A stretch of DNA of 64,000 bases from Micromonospora_J zhanjiangensis (lineage in GTDB: Bacteria > Actinomycetota > Actinomycetes > Mycobacteriales > Micromonosporaceae). The position numbers and the translations under genes are program-made. Where the stretch lies: the NCBI RefSeq assembly GCF_042650605.1, contig NZ_JBHSBN010000012.1, positions 118,005 to 182,004 on the forward strand. Reading direction: 5' to 3'. Below are positions 16,677 to 25,630 of this stretch, one piece after another. The notes under the pieces were generated by a model. It saw only the letters and a list, made by a program, of their open reading frames with translations, was not told the DNA's origin and searched no databases. Each line of letters starts with the position of its first letter. The stretch's first letter is position 1.

Positions 16677-17516
16677 GTGACCACCGCACCGGAGACCTCG
16701 ACCACCGCCGGCGCCAGAGCGCACGCCCGGGCGCAGGAGGGCACCGTCGTACCCGCCGCCCCGACGGTGCCCGCGGCGCGCCACGCCGACCTGCCGGCCG
16801 GCGTCGACGCCGACCGCGTCGTCTGGGCCGACCGCGTCCCGGGCGGCGGTTACGCGCACCGCGTCCTCGCGCCGGGCACGCTCATCCGGTTGACCGACGT
16901 GGCGGGCGACGCCTGCGCGTCGCTCACGCTCCACCACGCGGGCATGCCCTGGGAACGGCTCAACGTCGCGGACACCGTCAAGGTTCAGTGGCAGGTCTAC
17001 CCCGGCGCGGGCTACCTGCTCCTCAGCGACCAGGCCCGGGTGCTGGCGACCGTCCTGGTGGACGGCTCCGGCCACCACGACACGCTCTACGGCACCTCCA
17101 GCCGGGCGCGGAACGAGGAACGCTACGGCGACGGCGCGCCCGAGGGGGCCAGCCCGGCCGGACGTGAACTGCTCGTACTGGGAGGCGCCAGGAACGGCCT
17201 CGACCGCCGCGACATCCCCCCGCCGATCTCCTTCTTCAAGGGGGTGCGGGTCGACGCCGAGGGTCGCCCACGATGGCAGGGCACGGCCGGAGCGGGAGCG
17301 AGCGTCACCCTGCGGACCGAACTGCCCGTCGTCGTCCTGCTCGCCAACGCCGCGCACCCGCTCGATCCCCGGGCCGACTACACCTGCACGCCGGTGGAGG
17401 TCCTCGCCTGGCGCGACCGCGTCAGCACCGCAGCGGACGCGGTGTGGACGGCGACGCCGGAGGGCCGGCGCGCCTTCGAGAACACCGCCGACCACCGGAA
17501 GGGACGTGGACTGTGA
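16677..17516 (+). CDS. cgdA: DUF1989 urea carboxylase-associated protein 1 / carboxyguanidine deiminase subunit CgdA
   Basis: A 279-residue protein from GTG 16677 after GGGGGAG. It belongs to the DUF1989 family once called urea amidolyase-associated protein 1. Family members next to this type of carboxylase have been shown to form carboxyguanidine deiminase with the second DUF1989 protein. Visible features are the GTLIRLTDVAGDACASLTLH segment, IPPPISFFKGV and DYTCTPVEVLAW, the last with a probable metal-site cysteine. It overlaps cgdB by GTGA. First gene of the four-gene operon. The guanidine rather than urea assignment rests on family knowledge. Confidence 0.85.
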   Translation: MTTAPETSTTAGARAHARAQEGTVVPAAPTVPAARHADLPAGVDADRVVWADRVPGGGYAHRVLAPGTLIRLTDVAGDACASLTLHHAGMPWERLNVADTVKVQWQVYPGAGYLLLSDQARVLATVLVDGSGHHDTLYGTSSRARNEERYGDGAPEGASPAGRELLVLGGARNGLDRRDIPPPISFFKGVRVDAEGRPRWQGTAGAGASVTLRTELPVVVLLANAAHPLDPRADYTCTPVEVLAWRDRVSTAADAVWTATPEGRRAFENTADHRKGRGL

Positions 17517-18166
17517 CGACCACCGCCGGGACCTCCCAAACCCGGACCACGCGGTACGGGTCCGAACTGCACCGCGAGACCGTAGCCGCCCGCGCCCCCT
17601 GGTCGCGCCGGTTGTCGACCGGTCAGGTGCTGACCATCGTCGACCTCGACGGCAACCAGGCGGTCGACTTCCTGGCGTACGACGCCGCGGACACCGCCCG
17701 CGCCTACAGTGCCCAGGCCACCCTCCAGGCCCAGGAGACAATCTTCCTCACCACCGGCAGCGTGCTGCGGGACAACGAGTACGGGCCGCTGCTGACCGTC
17801 GTCGCCGACCGGGTGGGCCGGCACGACACCCTCGGCGGGGCCTGCTCCCGCGAGTCCAACACCCTGCGCTACGGCCACCACACCCAGGCCCAGCACGCCT
17901 GCGTCGACAACTTCCTCGGTGAGCTGAGCCGGTACGGCATGGGCAAGCGCGACCTGGTCTCCAACGTCAACTGGTTCATGAACGTCCCGGTCGACCCGGA
18001 CGGCGCCCTCGGCATCGTGGACGGGATCTCCGCCCCCGGCCTGTCGCTGTCGCTGCGCGCCGAGAAGGACACCCTCGTCGTGGTCTCGAACTGTCCACAG
18101 GTCAACAACCCGTGCAACGGGTTCCGCCCCAGCCGGGTCGAGATGGTGGTGCACGCCGGTGACTGA
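17513..18166 (+). CDS. cgdB: DUF1989 urea carboxylase-associated protein 2 / carboxyguanidine deiminase subunit CgdB
   Basis: A 217-residue protein from a GTG overlapping the cgdA stop. It shows the core DUF1989 motifs: VDLDGNQAVDFLAYDA, TLGGACSRESNTLRYG, SNVNWFMNVPV and the metal-binding C-terminal NCPQVNNPCNGF. With CgdA it would convert carboxyguanidine to allophanate and ammonia. Its stop overlaps the carboxylase start by 8 bp, so all genes are tightly coupled. Confidence 0.87.
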   Translation: MTTTAGTSQTRTTRYGSELHRETVAARAPWSRRLSTGQVLTIVDLDGNQAVDFLAYDAADTARAYSAQATLQAQETIFLTTGSVLRDNEYGPLLTVVADRVGRHDTLGGACSRESNTLRYGHHTQAQHACVDNFLGELSRYGMGKRDLVSNVNWFMNVPVDPDGALGIVDGISAPGLSLSLRAEKDTLVVVSNCPQVNNPCNGFRPSRVEMVVHAGD

Positions 18167-21100
18167 CCTGACCCGCGCCCGCCCCCGGGGCGCCGCCCGT
18201 GCGGTCCGCACCCTGCTGGTCGCGAACCGCGGCGAGATCGCCTGCCGGATCATCCGTACCGCGCGGGACCTCGGCATGCGCACCGTCGCCGTGTTCTCCG
18301 AAGCCGACCGGGGCGCCGCGCACGTCCACCTGGCCGACGAGGCCGTGCCGCTGGGCCCCACCCCGCCGGTCGAGTCCTACCTGAACGTGGCGGAGGTGCT
18401 GCGCGCCGCCAAGGTCACCGGGGCGGACGCGGTGCATCCCGGCTACGGTTTCCTGGCCGAGAACGCCGACTTCGCGCTCGCGGTCGAGGCCGCCGACCTG
18501 GCATTCGTCGGCCCGACCCCCGACCAGTTGCGGATCTTCGGGGACAAGCACTCCGCCCGCGCGGCCGCCGTCGCGGCCGGGGTACCGGTGTTCCCCGGAA
18601 CGGGGCTGCTCACCGACGTCGGGCACGCCGCGGCCGAGGCCGCGCGGATCGGCTACCCGGTCATGCTCAAGGCCACCGGTGGCGGCGGTGGGATCGGAAT
18701 GGCCGTGTGCCGCGACGTCGACGACCTGCGTGAGGCCTACGACCGGGTCACCGGGCTGGCGTCACGCAGCTTCGGCTCCGGCACGGTCTTCGCCGAGCGG
18801 TACGTCGAGCGGGCCCGGCACGTCGAGGTGCAGATCTTCGGTGACGGTGCCGGCGGGGTGCTCTGCCTCGGCGACCGCGACTGCTCCCTGCAGCGGCGCC
18901 ACCAGAAGGTGATCGAGGAGGCACCCGCGCCGGCCCTGCCCGGGCACGTCCGCGAGCGGTTGCACCGGGCCTCGCGTGAGCTGGCCGCCTCGCTGGACTA
19001 CCGCTCCGCCGGCACCGTGGAGTTCGTCTACGACCCCGCGCGCGAGGAGGCGTCCTTCCTGGAGGTCAACACCCGGCTGCAGGTCGAGCACCCGGTCACC
19101 GAGCAGGTGACCGGAGTGGACCTCGTTGCCTGGATGCTCCGGCTGGCCGGTGGCGACGACACGTTCCTGGCCGGTTACCGGGACACCGGGACGGTGCCGG
19201 TCCGCGGGCACGCGGTCGAGGCCCGGGTCTACGCCGAGGACCCGGCCGCGGACTTCCGACCCGGCGCCGGCACCCTCACCCGGGTGGACCTGCCCCGGGG
19301 CGACGGCATCCGGGTCGACACCTGGGTCGCGACGGGAACCGAGGTGACCACCGCGTACGACCCGATGCTCGCCAAGGTGATCGCCACGGGCGCGGACCGG
19401 GACGCCGCCCTGGACCGGCTGCGGGTCGCCCTGGCCGGCACCCGGATGGCGGGGATCGAGGTGAACCTCGGCCTGCTGCGCGCCGCGGTCGACCTGCCCG
19501 CCTTCCGCGCCGCCGCGCACACCACCGGCACCCTCGCCGACGTACGGGATCCCGAGCCGCGCGTCACGGTCCTGCGCGCCGGCCTGCTGACCACCGTGCA
19601 GGACGCCGACGGCCGGGTCGGTTACTGGCAGGTGGGCGTGCCGCCGAGCGGTGCCATGGACGACCGGTCCCTGCGCCTGGCCAACCTCGCCGTCGGCAAC
19701 GACGAGAACGCCGCCGGCCTGGAGTGCACCGCCTCCGGTCCGGCGCTCAGCTTCACCCACGACACGTGGGTGTGCGTCGCCGGGGCTCCAGCGCGGGTGA
19801 CGGTCGACGGCGTCGAGGTGCCCCGCTGGGAACCGGTGCGCGTACCGGCCGGTGCGACCCTCGACATCGGCGACGCGACCGCGGGCCTGCGCAGCTACGT
19901 CGCTCTCGCCGGTGGCCTCGACGTACCTCATTACCTCGGCAGCGCCGCCACCTTCACCCTGGGCCGGTTCGGCGGTCACGGCGGACGCGCGCTGCGCCCC
20001 GGTGACGTGTTGCGCACGCACCCGGCGCCCGCCGGCTCACCGAGACGGCCGGTGCCCGAGGCGCGCCGGCCGAACTTCGGCAGCCACTGGGACCTCGCGG
20101 TGACCGAGGGCCCGCACGCGGCGCCGGAGTTCTTCACCCGCGCCGACGTCGAGCAGCTCTACGCCACCCGCTACCGGGTGCACTTCAACTCCGCCCGTAC
20201 CGGTGTGCGGCTCGTGGGTCCCAAGCCCGGCTGGGCCCGGCACGACGGCGGAGAGGCCGGACTGCACCCCTCGAACATCCACGACACGGCGTACTCCGTG
20301 GGTGCCCTGGACTTCACCGGCGACACCCCGATCCTGCTCGGGCCCGACGGTCCCAGCCTCGGCGGCTTCGTCTGTCCGGTCACCGTGGTCTCCGCCGACC
20401 GCTGGAAGGTGGGTCAGCTCCGGCCCGGTGACACCGTCACGTTCCTGCCGGTGTGCGCCGCGGCAGCCCCGTCCGCGCGACTGCTGGACCTGCCGACCTA
20501 CCTGCCGGGTGCCGATCCGGACGACGGGGTGCTGCACCGGCTCGACGGTGCCCCGACGGTCACCTACCGCCGCCAGGGCGACGACGCGGTCCTGGTGGAG
20601 TACGGCGACATCGTGCTCGACCTCGCGCTGCGGGCCCGGGTGCACGCGCTGCACACCGCGCTGGCCGACCGGGGCCTGCCCGGGGTCCTCGACCTGACGC
20701 CCGGCATCCGGTCGCTGCAGGTGCACGTGGACCCGGACGTGCTGCCGGTGCCCGCGCTGCTCGACCTGCTGGTCGACCTCGAGGCGCGGCTGCCCGCCGG
20801 CTCCGACCTGGTGGTACCGAGCCGACGGGTACGCCTGCCGTTGAGCTGGGACGATCCGGCGACGAGGGAGGCGATCGCCCGCTACACGGCGGGGGTGCGG
20901 GACGACGCGCCGTGGTGTCCCTGGAACATCGAGTTCATCCGGCGGATCAACGGCCTGGCCTCCGTCGACGACGTGTACCGCACCGTCTTCGACGCCGAGT
21001 ACCTCGTCCTGGGCCTCGGCGACGTCTACCTCGGTGCCCCGGTGGCCACCCCGCTCGACCCGCGGCACCGGCTCGTGACGACGAAGTACAACCCGGCCCG

Positions 21101-21767
21101 TACCTGGACGGCGGAGAACTCGGTGGGTATCGGCGGAGCCTATCTGTGCGTCTACGGCATGGAGGGCCCGGGCGGATACCAGTTCGTCGGCCGCACGACC
21201 CAGGTCTGGCGGACGTATCCGCCGCCGGGGCAGGACCCGTGGCTGCTGCGGTTCTTCGACCGGATCAGCTGGTATCCGGTCGAAGCCGACGAGCTTCTCG
21301 ACCTGCGGGCCGACCTCGCCGCCGGCCGGACCGCCCTGGACGTCACCGAGGGCTGCTTCTCGCTGGCCGAGCACGAACGGTTCCTGCGCGCGAACGCCGG
21401 GTCGATCGCCGCCTTCCGAGCCACCCAGGCGGCCGCGTTCGACGCGGAGCGCCGCGCCTGGGCACGGGCCGGGGAGTTCGACCGGGCCGAGGACGCGGCC
21501 GCCGCGCAGACGACGGATCCGGCGGACGTGATCGTGCCCGAGGACGGCGTCCGGGTGGACGCGCCGTTCGTGGCCAACGTGTGGAAGGTGGAGGTGACCG
21601 TGGGCGACGTGGTGGAGCGGGGACAGACCCTGGTGGCACTGGAAGCCATGAAGATGGAGACGTACGTCGCCGCGCCGTCCGCCGGCACCGTCCTGGCCGT
21701 GCCGGCGCGGCCGGGCGTACAGGTCGCGCCGGGCGACGCCCTCGTCGTGCTGGGACCGGTGTCGTGA
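18159..21767 (+). CDS. Biotin-dependent guanidine/urea carboxylase
   Basis: A 1202-residue multidomain enzyme of normal family length. Biotin carboxylase occupies about residues 15-460 (LLVANRGEIACRIIRTARD, ATP loop KATGGGGGIGMAV, EVNTRLQVEHPVTE). The carboxyltransferase follows with its AHS2/AHS1 (allophanate hydrolase-like) halves, about 470-1080. A C-terminal biotinyl domain carries the attachment lysine in ALEAMKMETYV. It carboxylates guanidine or urea using ATP and bicarbonate. Its position after two DUF1989 genes points to guanidine. Published work separates the two by an active-site Asp versus Asn, which I cannot place without an alignment. GTG start; GTGA overlap with the next gene. 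Confidence 0.93.
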   Translation: MTDLTRARPRGAARAVRTLLVANRGEIACRIIRTARDLGMRTVAVFSEADRGAAHVHLADEAVPLGPTPPVESYLNVAEVLRAAKVTGADAVHPGYGFLAENADFALAVEAADLAFVGPTPDQLRIFGDKHSARAAAVAAGVPVFPGTGLLTDVGHAAAEAARIGYPVMLKATGGGGGIGMAVCRDVDDLREAYDRVTGLASRSFGSGTVFAERYVERARHVEVQIFGDGAGGVLCLGDRDCSLQRRHQKVIEEAPAPALPGHVRERLHRASRELAASLDYRSAGTVEFVYDPAREEASFLEVNTRLQVEHPVTEQVTGVDLVAWMLRLAGGDDTFLAGYRDTGTVPVRGHAVEARVYAEDPAADFRPGAGTLTRVDLPRGDGIRVDTWVATGTEVTTAYDPMLAKVIATGADRDAALDRLRVALAGTRMAGIEVNLGLLRAAVDLPAFRAAAHTTGTLADVRDPEPRVTVLRAGLLTTVQDADGRVGYWQVGVPPSGAMDDRSLRLANLAVGNDENAAGLECTASGPALSFTHDTWVCVAGAPARVTVDGVEVPRWEPVRVPAGATLDIGDATAGLRSYVALAGGLDVPHYLGSAATFTLGRFGGHGGRALRPGDVLRTHPAPAGSPRRPVPEARRPNFGSHWDLAVTEGPHAAPEFFTRADVEQLYATRYRVHFNSARTGVRLVGPKPGWARHDGGEAGLHPSNIHDTAYSVGALDFTGDTPILLGPDGPSLGGFVCPVTVVSADRWKVGQLRPGDTVTFLPVCAAAAPSARLLDLPTYLPGADPDDGVLHRLDGAPTVTYRRQGDDAVLVEYGDIVLDLALRARVHALHTALADRGLPGVLDLTPGIRSLQVHVDPDVLPVPALLDLLVDLEARLPAGSDLVVPSRRVRLPLSWDDPATREAIARYTAGVRDDAPWCPWNIEFIRRINGLASVDDVYRTVFDAEYLVLGLGDVYLGAPVATPLDPRHRLVTTKYNPARTWTAENSVGIGGAYLCVYGMEGPGGYQFVGRTTQVWRTYPPPGQDPWLLRFFDRISWYPVEADELLDLRADLAAGRTALDVTEGCFSLAEHERFLRANAGSIAAFRATQAAAFDAERRAWARAGEFDRAEDAAAAQTTDPADVIVPEDGVRVDAPFVANVWKVEVTVGDVVERGQTLVALEAMKMETYVAAPSAGTVLAVPARPGVQVAPGDALVVLGPVS

Positions 21768-23452
21768 GCGCCCGCCCGGAGGCGTTCATCGCCCTGCGCG
21801 ACCCGGCCGCGGTGGCCGCGGAACTCGCCGCGTCCCGCGGCCCGTTGGCCGGTCTGCGGCTCGCCGTGAAGAACAACGTGGACGTGGCCGGCTTCCCCAC
21901 CACGGCCGGCTGCCCGGCGTACGCCACCGGGCCGGCCGGCAGCGACGCCCAGGCGGTCGCCCGACTGCGGGCCGCCGGCGCCACCGTGGTCGGCGTGACC
22001 AACCTCGACCAGTTCGCCACCGGGCTCGTCGGTCAGCGCAGCCCGTACGGCGGCGTCCGCGACGCCCGCCGCGCGACCCACGTGTCCGGCGGGTCGAGTT
22101 CCGGCTCGGCGGTCGCCGTGGCACTGGGCGCGGCCGACATCGCCGTCGGCACCGACACGGCGGGTTCCGGCCGGGTACCGGCGGCCTTCCAGGGCATCGT
22201 GGGGGTCAAGCCGACGCTCGGGGTGGTCTCGGTGCGGGGTGTCGTCCCCGCCTGCCGGTCGTTCGACGCCGTGACGATCTTCGCCCGTGACCTCGACACC
22301 GCGGACGCCGCGATGGCGGCGATGGCGGGCGGTGGCGGCACGCGGGGCTGGCCTCTGGACACTCCGCTCGCCGCGCCGGTCGCGGCCCGCGTCGCGGTCC
22401 CCGACGAGCTGCCCGCGATGGCTCCCGGCTGGGCCGAGGCGTTCCGGGCGGCGGCCGACCGGCTCAGGGCGGACGGATGCGTCGTGGAACCGATCCCGTT
22501 CGCCTCGTTCCTGGCCGCGGCCCGGCTGCTCTACGACGGCGGGCTGGTCGCGGAGCGGCACGCGGCGGTCGGCGGGTTCGTCGACGCCCATCCCGACCTG
22601 GTCGACCCGACGGTGGGCGCGATCATCTCACGGGCGGGTCGGGTCAGCGGCTCCACCCTGGCACGCGATTTGGCCCGGCTCGCGGCGCTGCGCACCGAGT
22701 GCCTCGGTCTGCTCACCGGGTTCGAGGTGCTGCTGGTGCCGACCGCGCCCGGTCAGCCGACCGTCGCCGAGGTCGCCGCCGAACCCGTGGCCAGCAACTC
22801 CCGGGTCGGCACGTACACCAACTTCTGCAACCTGTTCGACCTGTGCGCGGTCGCCGTACCGTCGGGCACGGTGCCCGACGGTACGGCCGGAGCGGCCCAG
22901 TTCGGGGTCACCGTCCTGGCCCGGGCGTTCCACGACGCCGTGGCGCTGGACCTGGCCCGGCGGGTCATGCTGGCCACCCCGCCGCCCGAGGCGTACGCCG
23001 GCGGGGCGGCCCCGCTGGCGGAGCAGCGACTTCCGTGGCCGGCCAGGATCGCCGACGCGGCGGTGCAAACCGTCGAGTTGTTCGTCATCGGCGCCCACCT
23101 CGTGGGGCAGCCACTCGAGCGGGAACTGCGCTCGCTCGGAGCACGATGGCTGGGTCCGGCGCGTACAGCCGGGGCGTACGCGCTCGCCGCGCTCGACACC
23201 GCGCCACCCAGACCGGGGCTCACCCGCGTCGGCGGCGGCGGTGTCCGCGTCGACGGAGAGGTCTGGGCGCTCTCGGTCGGAGCGCTGGGCAGGTTCCTGG
23301 CCGCGCTTCCCGCACCGATGAACCTCGGCCGGGTCGAACTCGACGACGGACGCTGGGTGATCGGGTTCGGCTGCGCCACGGAAGCGGCGGCCGCGGGCAC
23401 GGACATCAGCGCCCACGGCGGCTGGCGCAACTGGCTGGCAGCCGGTTCCTGA
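21764..23452 (+). CDS. atzF: Allophanate hydrolase
   Basis: A 562-residue protein from GTG 21764. The amidase domain has the Ser-cisSer-Lys triad: Lys in LAVKNNVDV, cis-Ser in VSGGSSSGSAVAV, nucleophile in GTDTAGSGRVPAAF. A C-terminal domain of about 130 residues, typical of AtzF/DUR1 enzymes, starts near VQTVELFVIGAHLVG. It hydrolyses allophanate to ammonia and carbon dioxide as the last step of the operon. The final 47 bases overlap the convergent monooxygenase gene. Confidence 0.93.
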   Translation: MSARPEAFIALRDPAAVAAELAASRGPLAGLRLAVKNNVDVAGFPTTAGCPAYATGPAGSDAQAVARLRAAGATVVGVTNLDQFATGLVGQRSPYGGVRDARRATHVSGGSSSGSAVAVALGAADIAVGTDTAGSGRVPAAFQGIVGVKPTLGVVSVRGVVPACRSFDAVTIFARDLDTADAAMAAMAGGGGTRGWPLDTPLAAPVAARVAVPDELPAMAPGWAEAFRAAADRLRADGCVVEPIPFASFLAAARLLYDGGLVAERHAAVGGFVDAHPDLVDPTVGAIISRAGRVSGSTLARDLARLAALRTECLGLLTGFEVLLVPTAPGQPTVAEVAAEPVASNSRVGTYTNFCNLFDLCAVAVPSGTVPDGTAGAAQFGVTVLARAFHDAVALDLARRVMLATPPPEAYAGGAAPLAEQRLPWPARIADAAVQTVELFVIGAHLVGQPLERELRSLGARWLGPARTAGAYALAALDTAPPRPGLTRVGGGGVRVDGEVWALSVGALGRFLAALPAPMNLGRVELDDGRWVIGFGCATEAAAAGTDISAHGGWRNWLAAGS

Positions 23453-24956
23453 TCCCCGTAGCCGGAAGGCGTCGACCAGCCTGGAGCACGACTCCGTCGG
23501 GGCGGACAACCGCCTCCCGGGCCGCGCCGGTGCGCAACCAGCGGTGCAGCTCGCTGCCCGGGCCGGCGACGACGAGGACCATCCCGCGCCCTTCGATCTC
23601 GGCGCGTCGGGCGTCGGACGGCTCGACGGAGGTGACGATCGCGAACCGGCCGGCGGCCAGGTCGTCGAAGCGCCGGTCGCCGTCGACGACCGCGTTCGGG
23701 CAGAGCCCGCCGGCGAGACCGCGACGCCACCGTATCCGCAGCCGTGGCCGCCGCACGAGGCCGGAGCGGCGCAGCGGCGGTGTCCGGCTGTCCGTCGCCA
23801 GGCCGGTGAGGCCCGGTACCAGGTGCAGCCGCGGTGCCACGGCCCGACGGACGACGTCGCCCAGTTCGCCGCCGGCGGTCATGGCCGTACCGATGATCCT
23901 CGCCATCCTGATCATCGCGCGGACGTGCCGGGCGCGTTCGACCTGGTACGTGTCCAGCACGGCCGGCGGCAGCGTGCCGGCGAGCACGCCGGCCAGCTTC
24001 CAGGCGAGATTCATCGCGTCGCGCTGCCCGGCGCACAGGCCCTGCCCGATGAACGGCGGGGTGAGATGGGCGGCGTCGCCGAGCAGGAACACCCGCCGGT
24101 CGCGCCACCGGCGGGCGACCTGCGCGCGGAAGGTGTACTCGGCGACCCGGACGATCTCCAACTCCCGGTCGGGGACGTCCCCGGTCCACCGCGAGATCAA
24201 CGGACGCAGCCGTGCCATGTCGCGGTAGTCGTCGGCGGTCTCACCGGGCCGCAGCCGGAACTCCCATCGGTACCGGGTCGCCCCGACGCGCAGGTAGGTG
24301 CCGGGACGAGCCGGGTCGGAGAGTTGCTGCACGCCCTCCCACTGCCCGAGGTCGGCCGCGGTGGCCACGTCGATCACCAACCAGCGTTGCGTGAAACCCA
24401 ACTCCCGCATGGTCGCGCCGATGGCGAGCCGGGTCAGGCTGTTGGCGCCGTCGCAGCCCAGCGCGTACGCCGCCCGGAGCGCCGCACGCGCACCGGTGGC
24501 GGTGTCGGTGACCTCGACCCGTACCCCGTCCGCGTGCTGGACCAGCGCGGTCACCTCGGCGTTGCCGCGCAGCGTGACCGCCCCGAACCGGGCCAGGTTG
24601 CGGCGCAGGATCGCCTCCAGGTCCGGCTGGTCGAACAGGCTGCCCTGCGGGTAGCCGTGCCGGCCCGGCGCGGGGTCGCGGGAGAACTCGGCCAGCACCC
24701 GCATGTCCCGGTCCAGCAGGCGCAGACCCCGGTGCGGGCGGGAGATCGCGGCGAAGGAGTCCCGGAGCCCGAGCCGGGCCAGGATGCGGTGCACCTCGTC
24801 GTCCAGGGCCACGGCCCGGGGCAGCGGGTAGCTCGTCGCCCAGCGGTCGAGGACCAGGCACTCGACGCCGTACTGGCCGAGCAGGGTCGCGGCGGTGAGA
24901 CCGGTGGGGCCCGCGCCGACGATCACCACCGGAACCGTCCTCGTCGGGCCCGCCAC
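23406..24956 (-). CDS. FAD-dependent aromatic monooxygenase, MhpA/PheA type
   Basis: A 516-residue flavoprotein. The N-terminal dinucleotide motif is VVIVGAGPTGLTAATLLGQYG. The second FAD motif is FLLGDAAHLTPPFIGQGLCAGQRDA. The spacing and C-terminal thioredoxin-like tail fit 3-(3-hydroxyphenyl)propionate or phenol hydroxylases (bifunctional MhpA-like). Aromatic catabolic partners are not adjacent, so the substrate is open; antibiotic-modifying members exist too. It is monocistronic and converges on the allophanate hydrolase with a 47-bp overlap. Confidence 0.88.
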   Translation of the reverse strand: MAGPTRTVPVVIVGAGPTGLTAATLLGQYGVECLVLDRWATSYPLPRAVALDDEVHRILARLGLRDSFAAISRPHRGLRLLDRDMRVLAEFSRDPAPGRHGYPQGSLFDQPDLEAILRRNLARFGAVTLRGNAEVTALVQHADGVRVEVTDTATGARAALRAAYALGCDGANSLTRLAIGATMRELGFTQRWLVIDVATAADLGQWEGVQQLSDPARPGTYLRVGATRYRWEFRLRPGETADDYRDMARLRPLISRWTGDVPDRELEIVRVAEYTFRAQVARRWRDRRVFLLGDAAHLTPPFIGQGLCAGQRDAMNLAWKLAGVLAGTLPPAVLDTYQVERARHVRAMIRMARIIGTAMTAGGELGDVVRRAVAPRLHLVPGLTGLATDSRTPPLRRSGLVRRPRLRIRWRRGLAGGLCPNAVVDGDRRFDDLAAGRFAIVTSVEPSDARRAEIEGRGMVLVVAGPGSELHRWLRTGAAREAVVRPDGVVLQAGRRLPATGIRNRLPASCASRRGR

Positions 24957-25096
24957 GCCGTGATTCTCCCCGACCCGGGCCGGACCGTCACCCGGGCCGG
25001 ACCGTCACCCGGGCCGGGGAACGCGCGCACGTCACCCGTTCGCGTGCGCGTCGGGCAGTACGGAGGAACCGGGGCGGGTGGCAGGCGCCGGCGCGG

Positions 25097-25375
25097 TCAG
25101 CTCGCCGCGCGGTCCGCCGGCCGGGAGGACTGCCCGGACTGCGGCTGACGTCCGCTGTCCGGCGCCATTTCCCGCCACTCCGGGCGGCCGCCCAGCCACG
25201 CGTCGGCGAGGATTTTCGCCGAGGCTCGACTCGGGCAGGGGTGCAGCTTCGACCGGCCGGCGACGCCGCCGGTCCGTGCCTCTACTTCCCATCGCTGGCC
25301 GTCGGTGCGGATGTAGACGTCACGACGCCCTCGCGGACTCCGGTCCCCGTTCCACCAATGACGCTCGATTCTCAC
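25097..25375 (-). CDS. Conserved small hypothetical protein
   Basis: About 92 residues from a GTG at 25375 (an upstream frame reaches 25456 but looks non-coding). Begins VRIERHWWNGDRSPRGRRDV and continues YIRTDGQRWEVEARTGG, then PSRASAKILADAWLGG. The pattern of a short beta-rich protein with a helix near the end resembles small actinobacterial proteins of unknown role. No signal or membrane segment. A TATAC box lies a few bases upstream of the GTG, so leaderless expression is possible. Confidence 0.6.
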   Translation of the reverse strand: MRIERHWWNGDRSPRGRRDVYIRTDGQRWEVEARTGGVAGRSKLHPCPSRASAKILADAWLGGRPEWREMAPDSGRQPQSGQSSRPADRAAS

Positions 25376-25571
25376 GTCCTGACCGTATAGCACCACCTGC
25401 GGAAAGACGAATGAGGGGAATCCCGCGACGAGTGCCCTGGGTGATCGACCGGACACGGAAAGCGCGTCAAGGAATCAGTCGGGAAGAGACCTGTCCCGTT
25501 ATCGCTCGATGTGACCCACGTTACCTCTCGCCCAGGAGGGAATCAGGTCGACGGAGGAGGATTTGAAGCAG

Positions 25572-25588
25572 GGTGTGACCGTCACACC
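25572..25588. promoter_or_regulatory. Perfect palindrome before the MFS exporter
   Basis: GGTGTGACCGTCACACC has 8-bp perfect arms around one base and ends 42 bases before the exporter ATG. It has the size and place of a repressor operator, but no regulator gene adjoins the exporter, so the binder is unknown. Confidence 0.5.
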
Positions 25589-25630
25589 GTCCTCCGCCCG
25601 GCCGCGCCCCGACCGGACGGGGATCACCCG

